Counted from the stretch's first letter, positions 46,399 through 56,960 are shown. The stretch is DNA of 64,000 nucleotides from Uloborus plumipes (GCA_038373865.1 JAXGGA010001702.1:1-64000), one strand, 5' to 3'. Program-made: numbers and translations. Notes: generated by a model not told the origin, from the sequence alone.

Positions 46399-46565
46399 CA
46401 CATGAAACGTGTCGCAAATGTGTCACAGCGGTACTCCAGTGAGACAAACGTGGCAGAGAAGTCACGGGAAGCATGTCACAAATATGTCGCAGGAAGACTT
46501 TTTTGAGACCAACGTCGCAAGGACGTTTCCGGAAGCATGTCACAAATGCGTCAGTCGTCGCAATT
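46399..46565. repeat. Degenerate tandem repeat of about 64-67 bp
   Basis: AACGTGTCGCAAATGTGTC (about 46407), AGCATGTCACAAATATGTC (about 46469) and AGCATGTCACAAATGCGTC (about 46533) mark three unit starts. Shared ...GAGACAAACGT/GAGACCAACGT phrases lie between them. The spacing is not a steady multiple of three. The 132-codon minus-strand frame over it (46145-46543) is therefore not read as a repeat protein. Confidence 0.6.
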
Positions 46566-46610
46566 TTGTTACTTACCCCGCTGTAACTGTGACCACTGTG
46601 ACTCGCTTAT

Positions 46611-46850
46611 GACTTGTGCTGTCAGTGATACAATTTTGATATCCTGCCCTCCTCCAAAACACTAAAAAATAAATAAATTAAACTGAAGTATTTTAACTTA
46701 AAAAAAAAAAAAAGAAAAAAGATACTGATGTGAAATGTTTTAATATTTAGTTGCTTAATTGTGTTCCAGAGCAGAAAAATTTTATGATTTGTACTATCAG
46801 GGATATGCTTTTGAGATCCTACCCTCCTCTAAAACACACACACACCAAAA
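46611..46850. repeat. Diverged direct duplication with a 175-bp spacing
   Basis: GACTTGTGCTGTCAGTGATA...GATATCCTGCCCTCCTCCAAAACAC at 46611-46662 recurs in diverged form at 46784-46837 (TGATTTGTACTATCAGGGAT, then ATCCTACCCTCCTC). The second copy runs into a short CA microsatellite. Confidence 0.65.
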
Positions 46851-47682
46851 AATAAATTTATTTAAAAAAAATAATTATCTACCACTTTTTTTCTTGTCTA
46901 AAATAATTTAATTCCTTTATTGAATTTATTATGGCAGCTTGATTGTTAGTCCAGAACAGAAAAACAAGAATTCCTTGGAGTGTAAGACAGTACTGAAGAG
47001 CGATTCCAGATCGATCAAGCGCATTATAGCGCCTGCAGCGTGGAAAAGAAAATTTAAAGTGACATCTTTTTAGAATTGCCCCGGTCAGCAACAAATGCGG
47101 GATAGAACAGAGCGAAGGAGCGAGAGCGAACGAAAGGCACCATTGTTGAGCTAAAAGTCTCTCTGAAATTTGCTCGCTTAAGCGGTTTCCTTTTTTTTTC
47201 TCTCTCTCCCTCTCATTTTTTCTCCCTTATTGCCTTAACCTTATTTTTTTTCCATATCCCTTGAAAGGGTCGGGCGAAATAATAAGGAGATGCTTATTTT
47301 GAAAAGAAGCTGTATCTTTGGAAAGGAACATTCGAAAACGTATGCGTAAGGCAATCCAGGTTTCTTCTTTTTCTTTATTTTTTCTTCTTCCTTTTTTTAG
47401 TTGTTGTTTTTCACTGCTAAATATTTACTCCTAAAGCTTTCATCTGCTCAACTGTTAAAAATTAAGGGCTTTATTTCAAATTAGGGATGGACCGGATAGT
47501 GATTTTGCCGGATACCGGATATCGGATATCCGGTGGCTCATCACACACCGGATATCCGGCCGGATATCCTGCGGATATCCGGCATTACAATTACATTGCA
47601 TGTTCGCTTATTTTTATGTAATGCAGCTTCAAAACAATAAATCAAAGTTGTTTCTCGCATAATTTCTTTAAGAACATGTTAA

Positions 47683-49294
47683 GGGTGAATATCAGGAAAA
47701 GTGCCAATTTGACCATGGAAATTTTCAATTTTTAAAGATACTCATAAAATTAAATTAATTGGGTATTTCAAATACACATTAGTAACAATATTTTTTAAAA
47801 ATTCGGGGCATGGTCAAAGTGAACATTTACCCCTCTTTTAGGGGGGGGGGGTTGTCTTTGAGCATTACCGACATGATGAGAATGCTACCGAACTGACAAA
47901 TATTACAGATTTTACACTTAGTGCACAAAAGTAAACACTTTCACTACCTTTTATGTTAAAAACAAAATAATTATTACTTAGAATATAATAATATTTTCAG
48001 AGCCTGAACGCTTTTTAGTTTTATAAATAAAATTAGAGACTAATTAAAAGTTAGTTAAAGTCTAAATAAGTGCGACAAAGTTTTTTTCAAACAGATAAAT
48101 AGGTGAATAGTTAAAAATAAAAATAAAATGAAATTCTTAACACAATCTTTAAAAACGAAATTAGATCAAGACAGTCAGAGTTTGGCGGGGGGAGGGAGAT
48201 TTTCAGTTAACTGTTCTTAAGTTTTCCATTTTAAAACAAAATTATATTTTTGGGTGCAGTAGTTAGAAACGAAGGTCAGAATATTGATATGAAAGAAAAG
48301 AGGGTGAAAAAAGGCAATAATTTTGTTTGAAAACTCAAATTTTGTGGAAAAATTAATGTTTTTGAAGCATTTAAAAAACAATGAATAAACTGCTAGAATG
48401 GGAAAATTTAGTCGGATAAACGATGCACTTGAATCTACCTTTGTACTTTAAAACTCAACAAACTCATAACACGAAGAAAAAGTTACGAAAAAACATTGGT
48501 AACGCACGCATCAGTTTCGTAACAAATACCTTCCACTTCGGCGCTGCCGACATGACCGCTGCCGACATGACAAATTTCCCGCAATATGATAGCTGAACAT
48601 TCCTAATTGAAGATTCGAAAATAAAAACACCTTATTATGTCCATGATAATAGGTTTCTTTTCCATTATGCAAAAATAAATTGAAAAATTACTTTATTTCG
48701 TGTCTAAAATTCCGCTGCCGACATGACACTTCATTTGGTAGAAACAGAAAAGTCAAGATTGAAAAAATCTTACCTATAATTTAATGCAGCCGAAGTGAAA
48801 ATTTTCCATCGGAACTGAAACATCACATATTAGAGCTTCTCCCAGCGTAATTTTTTGGCGTCAAAAAATGTTTTGTCTAGATTTTATCATTCCGGAAGTT
48901 GGTTCACTCGTCATGTCATGAAAACTTGTGACAAGCAGAAATTGCTTTTTTTTATCGATCTAAATTCATTTTATCTAAATCTCAAGAGTTAAACGTCATA
49001 GATGAACACAAAACACGTTATTTCCTTTTGTATTTGTTTCTGCTGCGATGTTTTATAATCCACAGGATTTTTTTGAACTTTGCGATTCGAATGTGTGACG
49101 CGCTGCCGACATGACATTGAGACAATAAAAAAAGTTCTATAGTCACAAATTAAAGTAAAACCTGAAAATTTTGTCATGGATTGTATGTGCGACGCAGTTT
49201 ATTGTATGGGAAAAGAAAAATTTTTGGTTTTTATTTGGAAGTGCTTGAAAAATTCATTTGTGACTTAAATTAGCACTTTTCCTGGTATTCACCC
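47683..49294. mobile_element. TTAA-flanked inverted-repeat element with internal GCTGCCGACATGAC repeats
   Basis: The left end GGGTGAATATCAGGAAAAGT pairs with the reverse complement of the right end, GGGTGAATACCAGGAAAAGT. Similarity runs about 28 bases with two mismatches. TTAA lies on both sides (47679-47682 and 49295-49298), the target site of piggyBac-type elements. GCTGCCGACATGAC occurs four times inside (about 48543, 48555, 48714 and 49102), with two degenerate relatives (ACCGACATGATG near 47866 and TACCGAACTGAC near 47886). No transposase frame. piggyBac affiliation is inferred from the TTAA only; the terminal bases are not the classical CCC. Confidence 0.75.
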
Positions 49295-50082
49295 TTAAAT
49301 ACATTTAAAGTAATTTTTAAAGCCTCTATTTTATTTGTACAGGAGTAGCGCTACATATGAAATGAAACACTAGCATATTGTGATTTCTTTCTAAATTATG
49401 TAATTTTATCAAAATAGACGAAACTTTAAAAGATTGAATTAAATATTTCTGTATATACTCAAAGTTTAAACTTTTAATTATTCTTAGTTTAAATTTTAAA
49501 GCTTTTCTGTTTCAATATCGTTTCAATAGGTTTCTATGTAAATGATACAGTTATTAAATATTTCCCCAATAATTTAAAAAAAAGAAAGAAACAAAGAAAG
49601 AACTAGCTGTCGTGGCCGTCACGAAACTTTCTTCTATATCTATCTTATGAATTCCGGTTACAAAATAAAATACGTACTCGCCCGAGTAATTGGAGACAGC
49701 TCCAATTTCCCAATTATCGTAATAACCCTGCAAATGCAGAATCAATGAGCGAAATTGGAAATCATTGCAAAAGCCTTGTTTAGATTAATTGCAAACATTT
49801 TATTTGTTAGTAAAAAGAAATTGGCAACAGTTAAAAATTTCAAATCATTGAAAGTTTTCAGCTGTTTTGATAATTAAATAGCGTGAAAGCGATTTTTTAA
49901 TGACTTAATTTTTTGCATTGTTGACTAAGCGCAAAAATCACCCCACCCTCCCCCTGGGGCGATTGGCGCCAAAATTTAATCGATGCTTGCTTCCATATTG
50001 GGTTAGTGTTATTCCAAATTTCATTCAAATCGCAGCAATATTTCCCGAGATACAGTAGGTGCAATGACAAAATAAGCACTTT

Positions 50083-50515
50083 TGATTGCTCCACCCCCCT
50101 TTGAGATATTGACACACAAATTGAATCAGCACCTGTACTCAATAGGGTCTACCTATGGACCAATTTTCGTTTGATTCCGCCGGTTACTTCCTGAGATATA
50201 GCAGTCACCCTCGCGCAGAACACGTGCGATTGCTCCACCCACCTTCGAGATATTGACAAACAAATTGAATCAGCACCTGTACTCAGTAGGGTCTACCTAT
50301 GGACCAATTTTCGTTTGATTCCGCCGGTTACTTCCTGAGATATAGCAGTCACCCCCGCGCAGAACACGTGCGATTGCTCCACCCCCCTTCGAGATATTGA
50401 CAAACAAATTGAATCAGCACCTGTACTCAGTAGGGTCTACCTATGGACCAATTTTCGTTTGATTCTGCCGGTTACTTCCTGAGATATAGCAATCACCCCC
50501 GCGCAGAACGCGTGC
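50083..50515. repeat. Three tandem units of 144-145 bp
   Basis: GATTGCTCCACC occurs at 50083, 50228, 50372 and 50516, giving spacings of 145, 144 and 144. Units are nearly identical, sharing TTGAATCAGCACCTGTACTC, GGGTCTACCTATGGACCAAT and CCGCCGGTTACTTCCTGAGA. A diverged relative of the unit precedes the array at about 49930-50082 (ATTTCCCGAGATACAGTAG). It lies wholly inside the second Helitron. Confidence 0.95.
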
Positions 50516-50651
50516 GATTGCTCCACCCCCCTTGGAGGAATTCGCTAAAAAAAGTCAGGTGCACCAGTTCACATGGTGGTACATATGTGCAAAAATTTTT
50601 GTTCGATTTCATTCAGTAGTTTTTGCTCTAGCGCGGCCACAAAAACTGGTC

Positions 50652-50698
50652 ACACACATACAGACTCACACACACACAGACAGACAGACAGACAGACA
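50652..50698. repeat. CA and GACA microsatellite inside the second Helitron
   Basis: CACACACATACAGACTCACA runs into CACACACAGA and then about five GACA units. Confidence 0.9.
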
Positions 50699-50819
50699 TT
50701 TTCCAAAAATGGTCGAAATGGACTCAGCGCACCTCAAAACGTGCAAATCCGTCAAAATTCGACATTCGAAAATTTTCACGAAACCAATACTTTCTTCTAT
50801 ATATTAGATATAGAAGAAA

Positions 50820-51454
50820 GTAAAAAAGGAAAATAAACTAAGCTCAGATAAACGTTTTTTTTCAAATTGATACATATTTTATTAGAATTTTATGAATTTA
50901 AACTTCATTACAAAGTAACACATTTTCTTATTTCTAATTTTGCAATAATATAAAGCAAAATTTTGCTTTGAAGTTCTTTTTTTTAAAGAATAATATGCAT
51001 GTAATTTTTCTAACATACAAGTTAAAGAAGAAAATATTAAAACAGGACAAGTGTGTTAAATAATAATAATAATAATAATAAAGTTATACTCAAATAATCA
51101 GTTAAAAATTTTATATAACTCCAAAAAACAAAGGAACATGTTTTCTGAAGATTCAAATCAGCAGTTTAAATATACTTTTAAGAGGTATGCTAAAGTTGTT
51201 CACTTTTTAAAAAACAAATGAGTAACCTTTACTTAAATAATCAACTTGAAATTTTACTTTAGTTCCAAAAAAGTAAGATACACATTCTTAAAAGTGGCAA
51301 ATTATCATTTTAAATACATTAAGGGTCATGCTAAACATATTCACTTTTTTAAAAACAAATTAATAAACTAATTCTTAAACGATCACCTCGAAATTCAACT
51401 TCATTTTGAAAAAATAAAGATACATTCCGAGATGCAAATGTTATATTTATGGGT
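50820..51454. repeat. Degenerate internal repeats of the hAT host element
   Basis: Units of roughly 125-135 bp recur with the order TTCACTTTTTAAAAA-CAAAT, TAAATAATCA, GAAATTTTACTTTAGTTCC, AAAAAGTAAGATACA, AAATTATCATTTTAAATACA and GGTCATGCTAAACAT. Further diverged units follow the nested element at about 52400-52540 and near 52725, so the array is interrupted by that insertion. An AAT trinucleotide run lies at 51060-51080. Confidence 0.6.
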
Positions 51455-52387
51455 TATTCCAGCCAAAATGGTACAAATCATGTCTGAAATTGTCGAGTTA
51501 AGTTTATCAAATGAAGTAATTTTCGCCAACTAATCATTGTTTTAAAAATTATTCTCTGTTTATTTGTGCATAATAAAGTGTAAATGGCTTGTATATATGA
51601 GTCATTCATTAAGGGTTTTGAATAGTTCGACCACTCTGTGTAACAGAGGAGACAAATGAGGTTAGAAAAATATATTTTTAATCGTAAAGAAAAGTTAATT
51701 ACAGAACAAGTATAAAATGAACTAAGCATCCTAAAACTAATTCTGTCTGCAATTTCAAGAAAAAATATTTTTTGCACTATTAATGCGACTGTAACAGAGT
51801 GGACATCCCACAGTGCAAATTAACTATCATCAGCAAATAATTTTAGGCTTATCTTAGTTACTGATTATATAATTCAATGTATCAAAGTAATCAAAGCAGA
51901 TACATTACTTGTACTTATTAAAAAAAATATCACATTGAATGCGATTGCTTATTTTATTTCTGAAAGGCTTGTAACAGAGTGGACAGTTTGAAACATAAAA
52001 AAAATCTAGGAACAATGATAAATAGGTGTTTTTCCGAGACTTTTTTGTTTACATACATAAAAATCAGCAGAAAGGGTGTCAGAAGCATTTTTTGTGCTGT
52101 GCATTGCAAATTATTTTGTTGTTGCATTTCAGCTTAATCTTAAATTGCATTTTAAGTCCTAGCAATTTGAAGCTGGGGCAGATCATTTTTTCCTTCTTTT
52201 GCCAAAGAATTTTTTTGGGGGGGGGGATCCTTTATAAATGGCTTATGCCTAAATAAGTAATACTTGGTTACACACAATTAGATGGAGAACAAATAAAAAA
52301 AATTAAATTCATTGGTGGTAAACATTAAAATTAATTCCCAAAATTCTGAAGTATCGGGACTGATTTGTACCATTTTCGCTGAAATGA
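51455..52387. mobile_element. Nested inverted-repeat element with internal GTAACAGAGTGGAC repeats
   Basis: TATTCCAGCCAAAATGGTAC, then AAATCA on the left, pairs with the reverse complement of the right end, CATTTCAGCGAAAATGGTAC, then AAATCA. GTAACAGAGTGGAC is present twice (about 51791 and 51970). A related CACTCTGTGTAACAGAGGAG occurs near 51631. The exact borders and target duplication could not be fixed. No transposase frame. It interrupts the internal repeats of the 6.2-kb hAT element. Confidence 0.6.
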
Positions 52388-52542
52388 TTGATATATTATC
52401 ATTATTATTTAAAATTATTCTAAACATGTTCACTTTAAAAAATAAATTAATAAACTTATATCTAAATAATTAACTTAAAGTTTTACTTAAATTCTAAAAG
52501 ACAAAATACACTTTCTAATGATGCAAATTAACATCTTAAATA

Positions 52543-52720
52543 CAGTCAAGTCTCAATAGCTCATAGTCCCAAGGGACCGGCTAAAAACTTCGAGTTATTG
52601 ATAGTTCGAGTTACAAGCAGTTCCTACCGTCTTTCCAAGAATTTGGGACCAAATGAAAACTTTGAAATGAAGGTATATTTGAGTTTGTAAAGCTTTGAGT
52701 TATCGAAACTCGATTGAATG
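52543..52720. mobile_element. mariner/Tigger-like miniature element
   Basis: The left end CAGTCAAGTCTCAATAGCTC pairs with the reverse complement of the right end, CATTCAATCGAGTTTCGATA, then ACTC. TA lies directly before it and TTA after it, roughly the TA target of this superfamily. The interior TTCGAGTTATTGATAGTTCG is typical of pogo/Tigger-derived repeats. It lies in the right part of the hAT block. Confidence 0.55.
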
Positions 52721-53739
52721 TTATTGAGGGTCATGCTCAACATGTTCTCGAGGAGTTACGGAGCGGCGTGACAGACGTGAAAAGATTCTAATAGCAGAGA
52801 AATATCTTTTCTGAAAGGAAGGTATTACAAAAAGAAAGAACGAAACAAAGTGCAAAATTCAAAATTTCTTTACACACATTTAAACTCTTTCAAAAAAAAA
52901 AAAAAAAAAAGCATGGTTTTAAGTTGCGACGATTCATGGGGACAGATGTTTTCATTATCTAAAAGAAAACTTTCGTCAATGTTAGATAGGTTATTTAGTG
53001 TATGTTATTTTCAATTATAATAAAGCAATAATAGAGGCAAAGTAAAAAATATCTAATTACAACATCATTGGGTGTTAATAGATCGCAATTTTTGTTAGAA
53101 GCACAAAAACTAAAAATAAAAGAATTCAATAAATAAAATAATTTGAGAATTTATATTAAAAGCTACTGCGATTAATTTTTATGAACTAACGATATGATCG
53201 TAAGTTTTTTTCAAACTTTTGTCGCACATTAATCCTTGAAGGTTTCTAGCCTTTTATTTCTAAATATTTTAACTAAAATATTTTTGAAAAGCTGAAGACA
53301 ATCATATTTTATCTGGCAATTGTGAAAAATCAAATATGCAGAATGCTTCCATGTCCAGTACACAGTCGGAGGAATAACACAATTTTTGTTTTAGAAGCAA
53401 AAATTGGTAAAAAGGAAAGATGAAAAGTAATTACATCATCTAAAAGGTTTATCAAACAATGAAATTTTTAACTAAGATTTTTATAAAAAAAGAAAATATT
53501 TAATTAGGTCCTCACATCATACCGGATAACCCTCACATCAATTCCGGATATTCCCCACATCAATACCGGATACTTAGCCGGATATCCTGCAAAAATCTTC
53601 CGGATATCCGTATCCGGGGCTGTCAGCCGGATCGGATATCCGGAAGTACCGGATACTTAAAATATCAGCCGGATAGGCCGGATACCGGATAGTTACCGGA
53701 TATCCGGTCCATCCCTATTTCAAATGTAATTTATGTACT

Positions 53740-54140
53740 TAGCATTTTAAAGAGGAAAATATCCTGCACACTATGCATTTTCTCACGAATTTCTGTTTTT
53801 GTCGCATTTTTTTCCAACTCTATTTCCTCCCTCCTCTCCTTAGGCACAAAGTGTGACGTTTCACCATACACCCTCTCTTCCCCCAAGTGTCATGTGACAC
53901 TTCATTTTTCTTTCACATTGATGCAAAGTTCTTTTTTTTTCAAACAAATAACATTTCCCACAACTAAATCCTCCCTTCCCTTTTGTCACAAACTGTCACG
54001 GTTTTACGAACACGGTTTGTTCCCCTCAAAGCGAGACGCAATTTGTGACCGACCCCTAATGGATGACATTTTATTATATTTAATTTCCCAAATCACCAAA
54101 AATGATTGGAAGGGTGACGTCATTTACGGATAGCCTCTAA
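53740..54140. repeat. GTCACA-rich block, probable old repeat
   Basis: AAAGTGTGACGTTTCACC, AAGTGTCATGTGACACTT (8-bp inverted arms), TTTGTCACAAACTGTCACGG, CAATTTGTGACCGACCCCTA and GGGTGACGTCATTTACGGAT recur as variations of one phrase on alternating strands. The termini are not defined. A 79-codon frame across it is incidental. Confidence 0.4.
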
Positions 54141-54149
54141 CCGAAAATA

Positions 54150-55912
54150 ACTCATTTTTGAACATTTTTTTTAGGTGAAAAAATATATATAGAAATAGAG
54201 TATATATGTTCAGTCACGCATTTTTTTTTCCCCCTTTCTACCAAGTTCACTTTTTATCGTGACTACAATTGTGTACATTCCACTTTAGTGTTTCGTAATG
54301 AAGTATATTTGCATTGTTGAAGTTGCTATTTCTAGCACAAACAAGTTTTATTACAAAGTTAACTATTTAAAAATGGCTGATTTATTAGCAATTTCTATAT
54401 TTTTAACCGTCCTTCCTTCGTGGTACAACGCGTAAATGATTTTTATATCCACATGATGCTAGTATAACACGTATTTCTTAAATTATTATTCCTGCTATGA
54501 AATTCCCGTGCATATTTCTATTAAAAATTCCAGTAATATAAAATAATAAGTGACTGAAGTTTATACTTATCTATATATAGAGAGAGGGATGGGCTTATCT
54601 CGCATTTCTACAGAAACTACAGATGCTACAAGATTATTTTTTCGTTTTATTTATTTATAGTTTTATATTAAAACAAAAAAAAAAGCTTTTTAAAAGACAA
54701 TCTTTTGTACTGCTCTTTTCTATCCTTACGTCTTTATTGGGTGAATAAAATATGAAGCGAAAATATTCCTCTTAAATTCCTAGAAAACGTTATAAAATGT
54801 GAAAAGTCCCCTCCTCGTCACGTTTTGTTTTCAATTTTTCACATTTTATATTTTAAATTAAGCTGATCAAAAACGTGCGATGCGCTTTTGAGAACGATTA
54901 TTTTCCTCTAATCGCCTTTGTTTTAAGCCGAAGTGCAAAAGAACATTTATATGTTTTTGAAGGAAATTATTTCAAAACTTTCTGACATAGGACAAGCTGA
55001 AACACTTTCATTCAAGCCATTCACAGTTTAAGGTTAAGTATCAGTTTTTTTAAATTGCACCGCTTTGATTGCATGAATATTCAATCGCCGTATCCGTAAA
55101 GATTTCTGAAAGGAATGGGGGAAAAATTCCCGAGGAGAAATAGTTACAGGGATTTGGCATTTTTCACCTATAGCGCCATCTATTGACAGAGATATTCATT
55201 TTTCAGTCGCTTCATTTTTTTTCTCTCCCCTATTTCTTATCTCGATCATAATTTTTCTTTTTTCTCATTTTTCTTTCAAATTCCCTTCTGGGGTTTCTTT
55301 TTCACTACTCGGCATAACGGTGACAGATCGCTTTTCTAAATGCATATTCTGGCTCGAAGTACTTGGATAGAAAAATTTAAATTTGATTTCTGCTTTAGAA
55401 ATGTTGTAGTAAATAAACTGGAATTCCCGCTTTGCATGTAATCGATATTTTGTGATTTTAGCTATTACGATGCGAGTTGATATCCGCTATTTGTGTTGCA
55501 TAATGGGTATGAGGCGTGAGAGCTTTGGTTTTGAAATAATTTCTTCCAATAATTTTGAAAAGAATGTTTCGTAACTATATTTACTCTCCGCCCTCCCCCC
55601 CTCCTCCTACTTGTAGAACGATGTAAACACCGAGAATTACTGATGTTAAAGTGTAATTCATTTAGTATCAATCTATTTATTTTGGTATGAAGCGGCTACA
55701 TTATTTAACTACAGATAAGAGCTCTGTATGTGTAATTTTATTTACCTAGCAGCAGAATCCATCAGTTGTGCCCCCCCCGTCGAGCCCAAAATTTTTTTAG
55801 CAGTCTGAGAAGAAGATGAAAAGAAAACCCCCCAAAAATATTCAGCAAGAAAAAATGACATTAGATGAATAGTAAAATTTATATCAGCTTCGAGTAAAGA
55901 ATGAATCGATGC
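54150..55912. other. AT-rich non-coding stretch
   Basis: No gene recognised. CTATAGCGCCATCTATTGAC near 55169 resembles a common short repeat phrase also hinted at near 9992. C-rich (55583-55606) and poly-C (55771-55778) tracts are present. Confidence 0.35.
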
Positions 55913-55916
55913 AATT

Positions 55917-56165
55917 GAAGGGCCAGGGGGAAAAAAGATGAAAGTGACCAAAAAGCGATTTCGAGAAAAATGAAGAACAAAGTTTAATTTCTCGTAGCTC
56001 CTTATGTATTTTTTTGAGTTTCCATGCACATTTCGGTCGATTCCCATCTTTTTTTCCCTCTTGTTGTTCTACCGGATGATATTACTCCTTCATAGCCCCT
56101 AGATAGTGCTGATACCTCAAAATTGACGAAAAAGTGACTTTCATCTTTTTCCCCCCTGGCCCTTC
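55917..56165. mobile_element. 249-bp inverted-repeat element (family E), copy 2
   Basis: Same length, ends and interior as the copy at 30091-30339, differing by roughly one base in fifteen by eye. Ends read GAAGGGCCAGGGGGAAAAAA and, reverse-complemented, GAAGGGCCAGGGGGGAAAAA. AATT again abuts both ends. The G-to-A type change GGGTC/GGGCC is shared by both ends within each copy, as if the termini had been homogenised. Confidence 0.85.
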
Positions 56166-56208
56166 AATTATATCAGCATCGATAAACTTAAAAACTTACA
56201 AGTATATG

Positions 56209-56366
56209 CACTGTATAAAATTAATGTCGTTTTAACAGTACAATACAGATAATTCTATAATAATTTTACAATAATAAACTGTATATTACTGCACATTTAT
56301 AGTTTTAAACTGAAATCTCTGCTTTCAGTATTATACTGTAAAAACAAAAATTTATTTTTTGCAATG
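56209..56366. mobile_element. CACTG-ended miniature inverted-repeat element, copy 3
   Basis: The left end CACTGTATAAAATTAATGTC pairs with the reverse complement of the right end, CATTGCAAAAAATAAATTTT. The matching ACAGTATAATA inner part is present near the right end. It is a shorter version of the element at 5962-6302. It starts 43 bases after family E copy 2. Confidence 0.65.
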
Positions 56367-56492
56367 CGTAATCTATGAGCTGTATTCCAGAAACCATGGT
56401 ACAAATCATGGTTGGCTGATGGTGATGGTATTTTTTTCTAAAAATATTTAGTTTTTTTTAACGCCCCAACTGAAAAGCAGTCTGTAGTAGAC

Positions 56493-56677
56493 TAAAGCCT
56501 TGGTTTCCTAGAACGTCGCTGAAGCCGGGCGCGACTGCACGCTGGAATCAAAACCAGTTTGATTGGAGCGTGGCGTGAAGCGACGTCAATCTGCGGCTCA
56601 GGCGCATGTGCAGAAGAAGGCGGCGACCGTCGCCTCGCCAGAAATCGACGATTTCACTCCTAGGAAACTTGGCCTTT
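56493..56677. mobile_element. G+C-rich element with GGTTTCCTAG inverted ends
   Basis: AAAGCCTTGGTTTCCTAGAA at the left pairs with the reverse complement of the right end, AAGGCCAAGTTTCCTAGGAG. The interior is G+C-rich and rich in CGACGTCGC-like words (GTCGCTGAAGCCGGGCGCGA). No target duplication or coding capacity. Superfamily unknown. Confidence 0.45.
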
Positions 56678-56849
56678 TGTTAAGAATCTGTGCTGCGTAC
56701 GTAGCAGCGTCGCGCAGTTTCTGCAACCGGATTATTTATAATTTAAGCACTGCTTTAAACGACTATTGAAATTTTTTAAACAGATGCATTTTTATTGTCT
56801 GTGGATAAGGTAATACAGAACTATGTCTGTAAAAAATCGTTTGAAGTGA

Positions 56850-56960
56850 TGTTGCGGAGTGGAAGAGAAAACGATAGACACCGACGTTTGAAATTTTTGA
56901 GTCTTCAACTCCCGACTCCGACTTCTTTACCCCAAAATCAGGTTGACTCTGATCCCTGCG
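56850..56960 (-). repeat. GAGTCG-rich dispersed repeat, copy 2
   Basis: CAACTCCCGACTCCGACTTC and neighbouring GACTCTGATCCC are the reverse complement of the GGAGTCGGG/CAGAGTCG phrases at 18005-18190. Confidence 0.5.

Larger units (their letters stand above)
49603..50808 (-). mobile_element. Non-autonomous Helitron, 1.2 kb, carrying a tandem array
   Basis: On the minus strand it starts TCTAATATATAGAAGAAAGT and ends with the hairpin CGTG-ACGGC-CACG, then ACAGCTAG. It sits between A and T like the Helitron at 39871-40640, and its ACAGCTAG end resembles GTCAGCTAG there. It holds a CA/GACA microsatellite (50652-50698) and three copies of a 144-145-bp unit (50083-50515). No Rep or helicase frame was seen. 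It lies inside the hAT block. Confidence 0.75.
47482..53717. mobile_element. 6.2-kb hAT element with perfect 8-bp target duplication, hosting nested insertions
   Basis: The left end TAGGGATGGACCGGATAG pairs with the reverse complement of the right end, TAGGGATGGACCGGATATCC. Perfect flanking duplications TTTCAAAT are at 47474-47481 and 53718-53725. Subterminal zones (47494-47584 and 53523-53710) are packed with CCGGATATCCGG palindromes and half-sites, probable transposase-binding repeats. After removing the insertions at 47683-49294, 49603-50808, 51455-52387 and 52543-52720, roughly 2.3 kb of host element remains. No transposase frame or recognisable hAT domain is left, so it is non-autonomous or decayed. 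The intact duplication shows that the whole block entered as one element and was later invaded. Confidence 0.9.

Noticed and set aside
46145..46543. 132-codon minus-strand open frame
   Set aside because: It runs across a degenerate tandem repeat whose spacing varies and is not a constant multiple of three; no recognisable motif.
50083..50515. CRISPR array
   Set aside because: The whole 144-bp unit repeats with no variable spacers, and the context is a eukaryotic Helitron.
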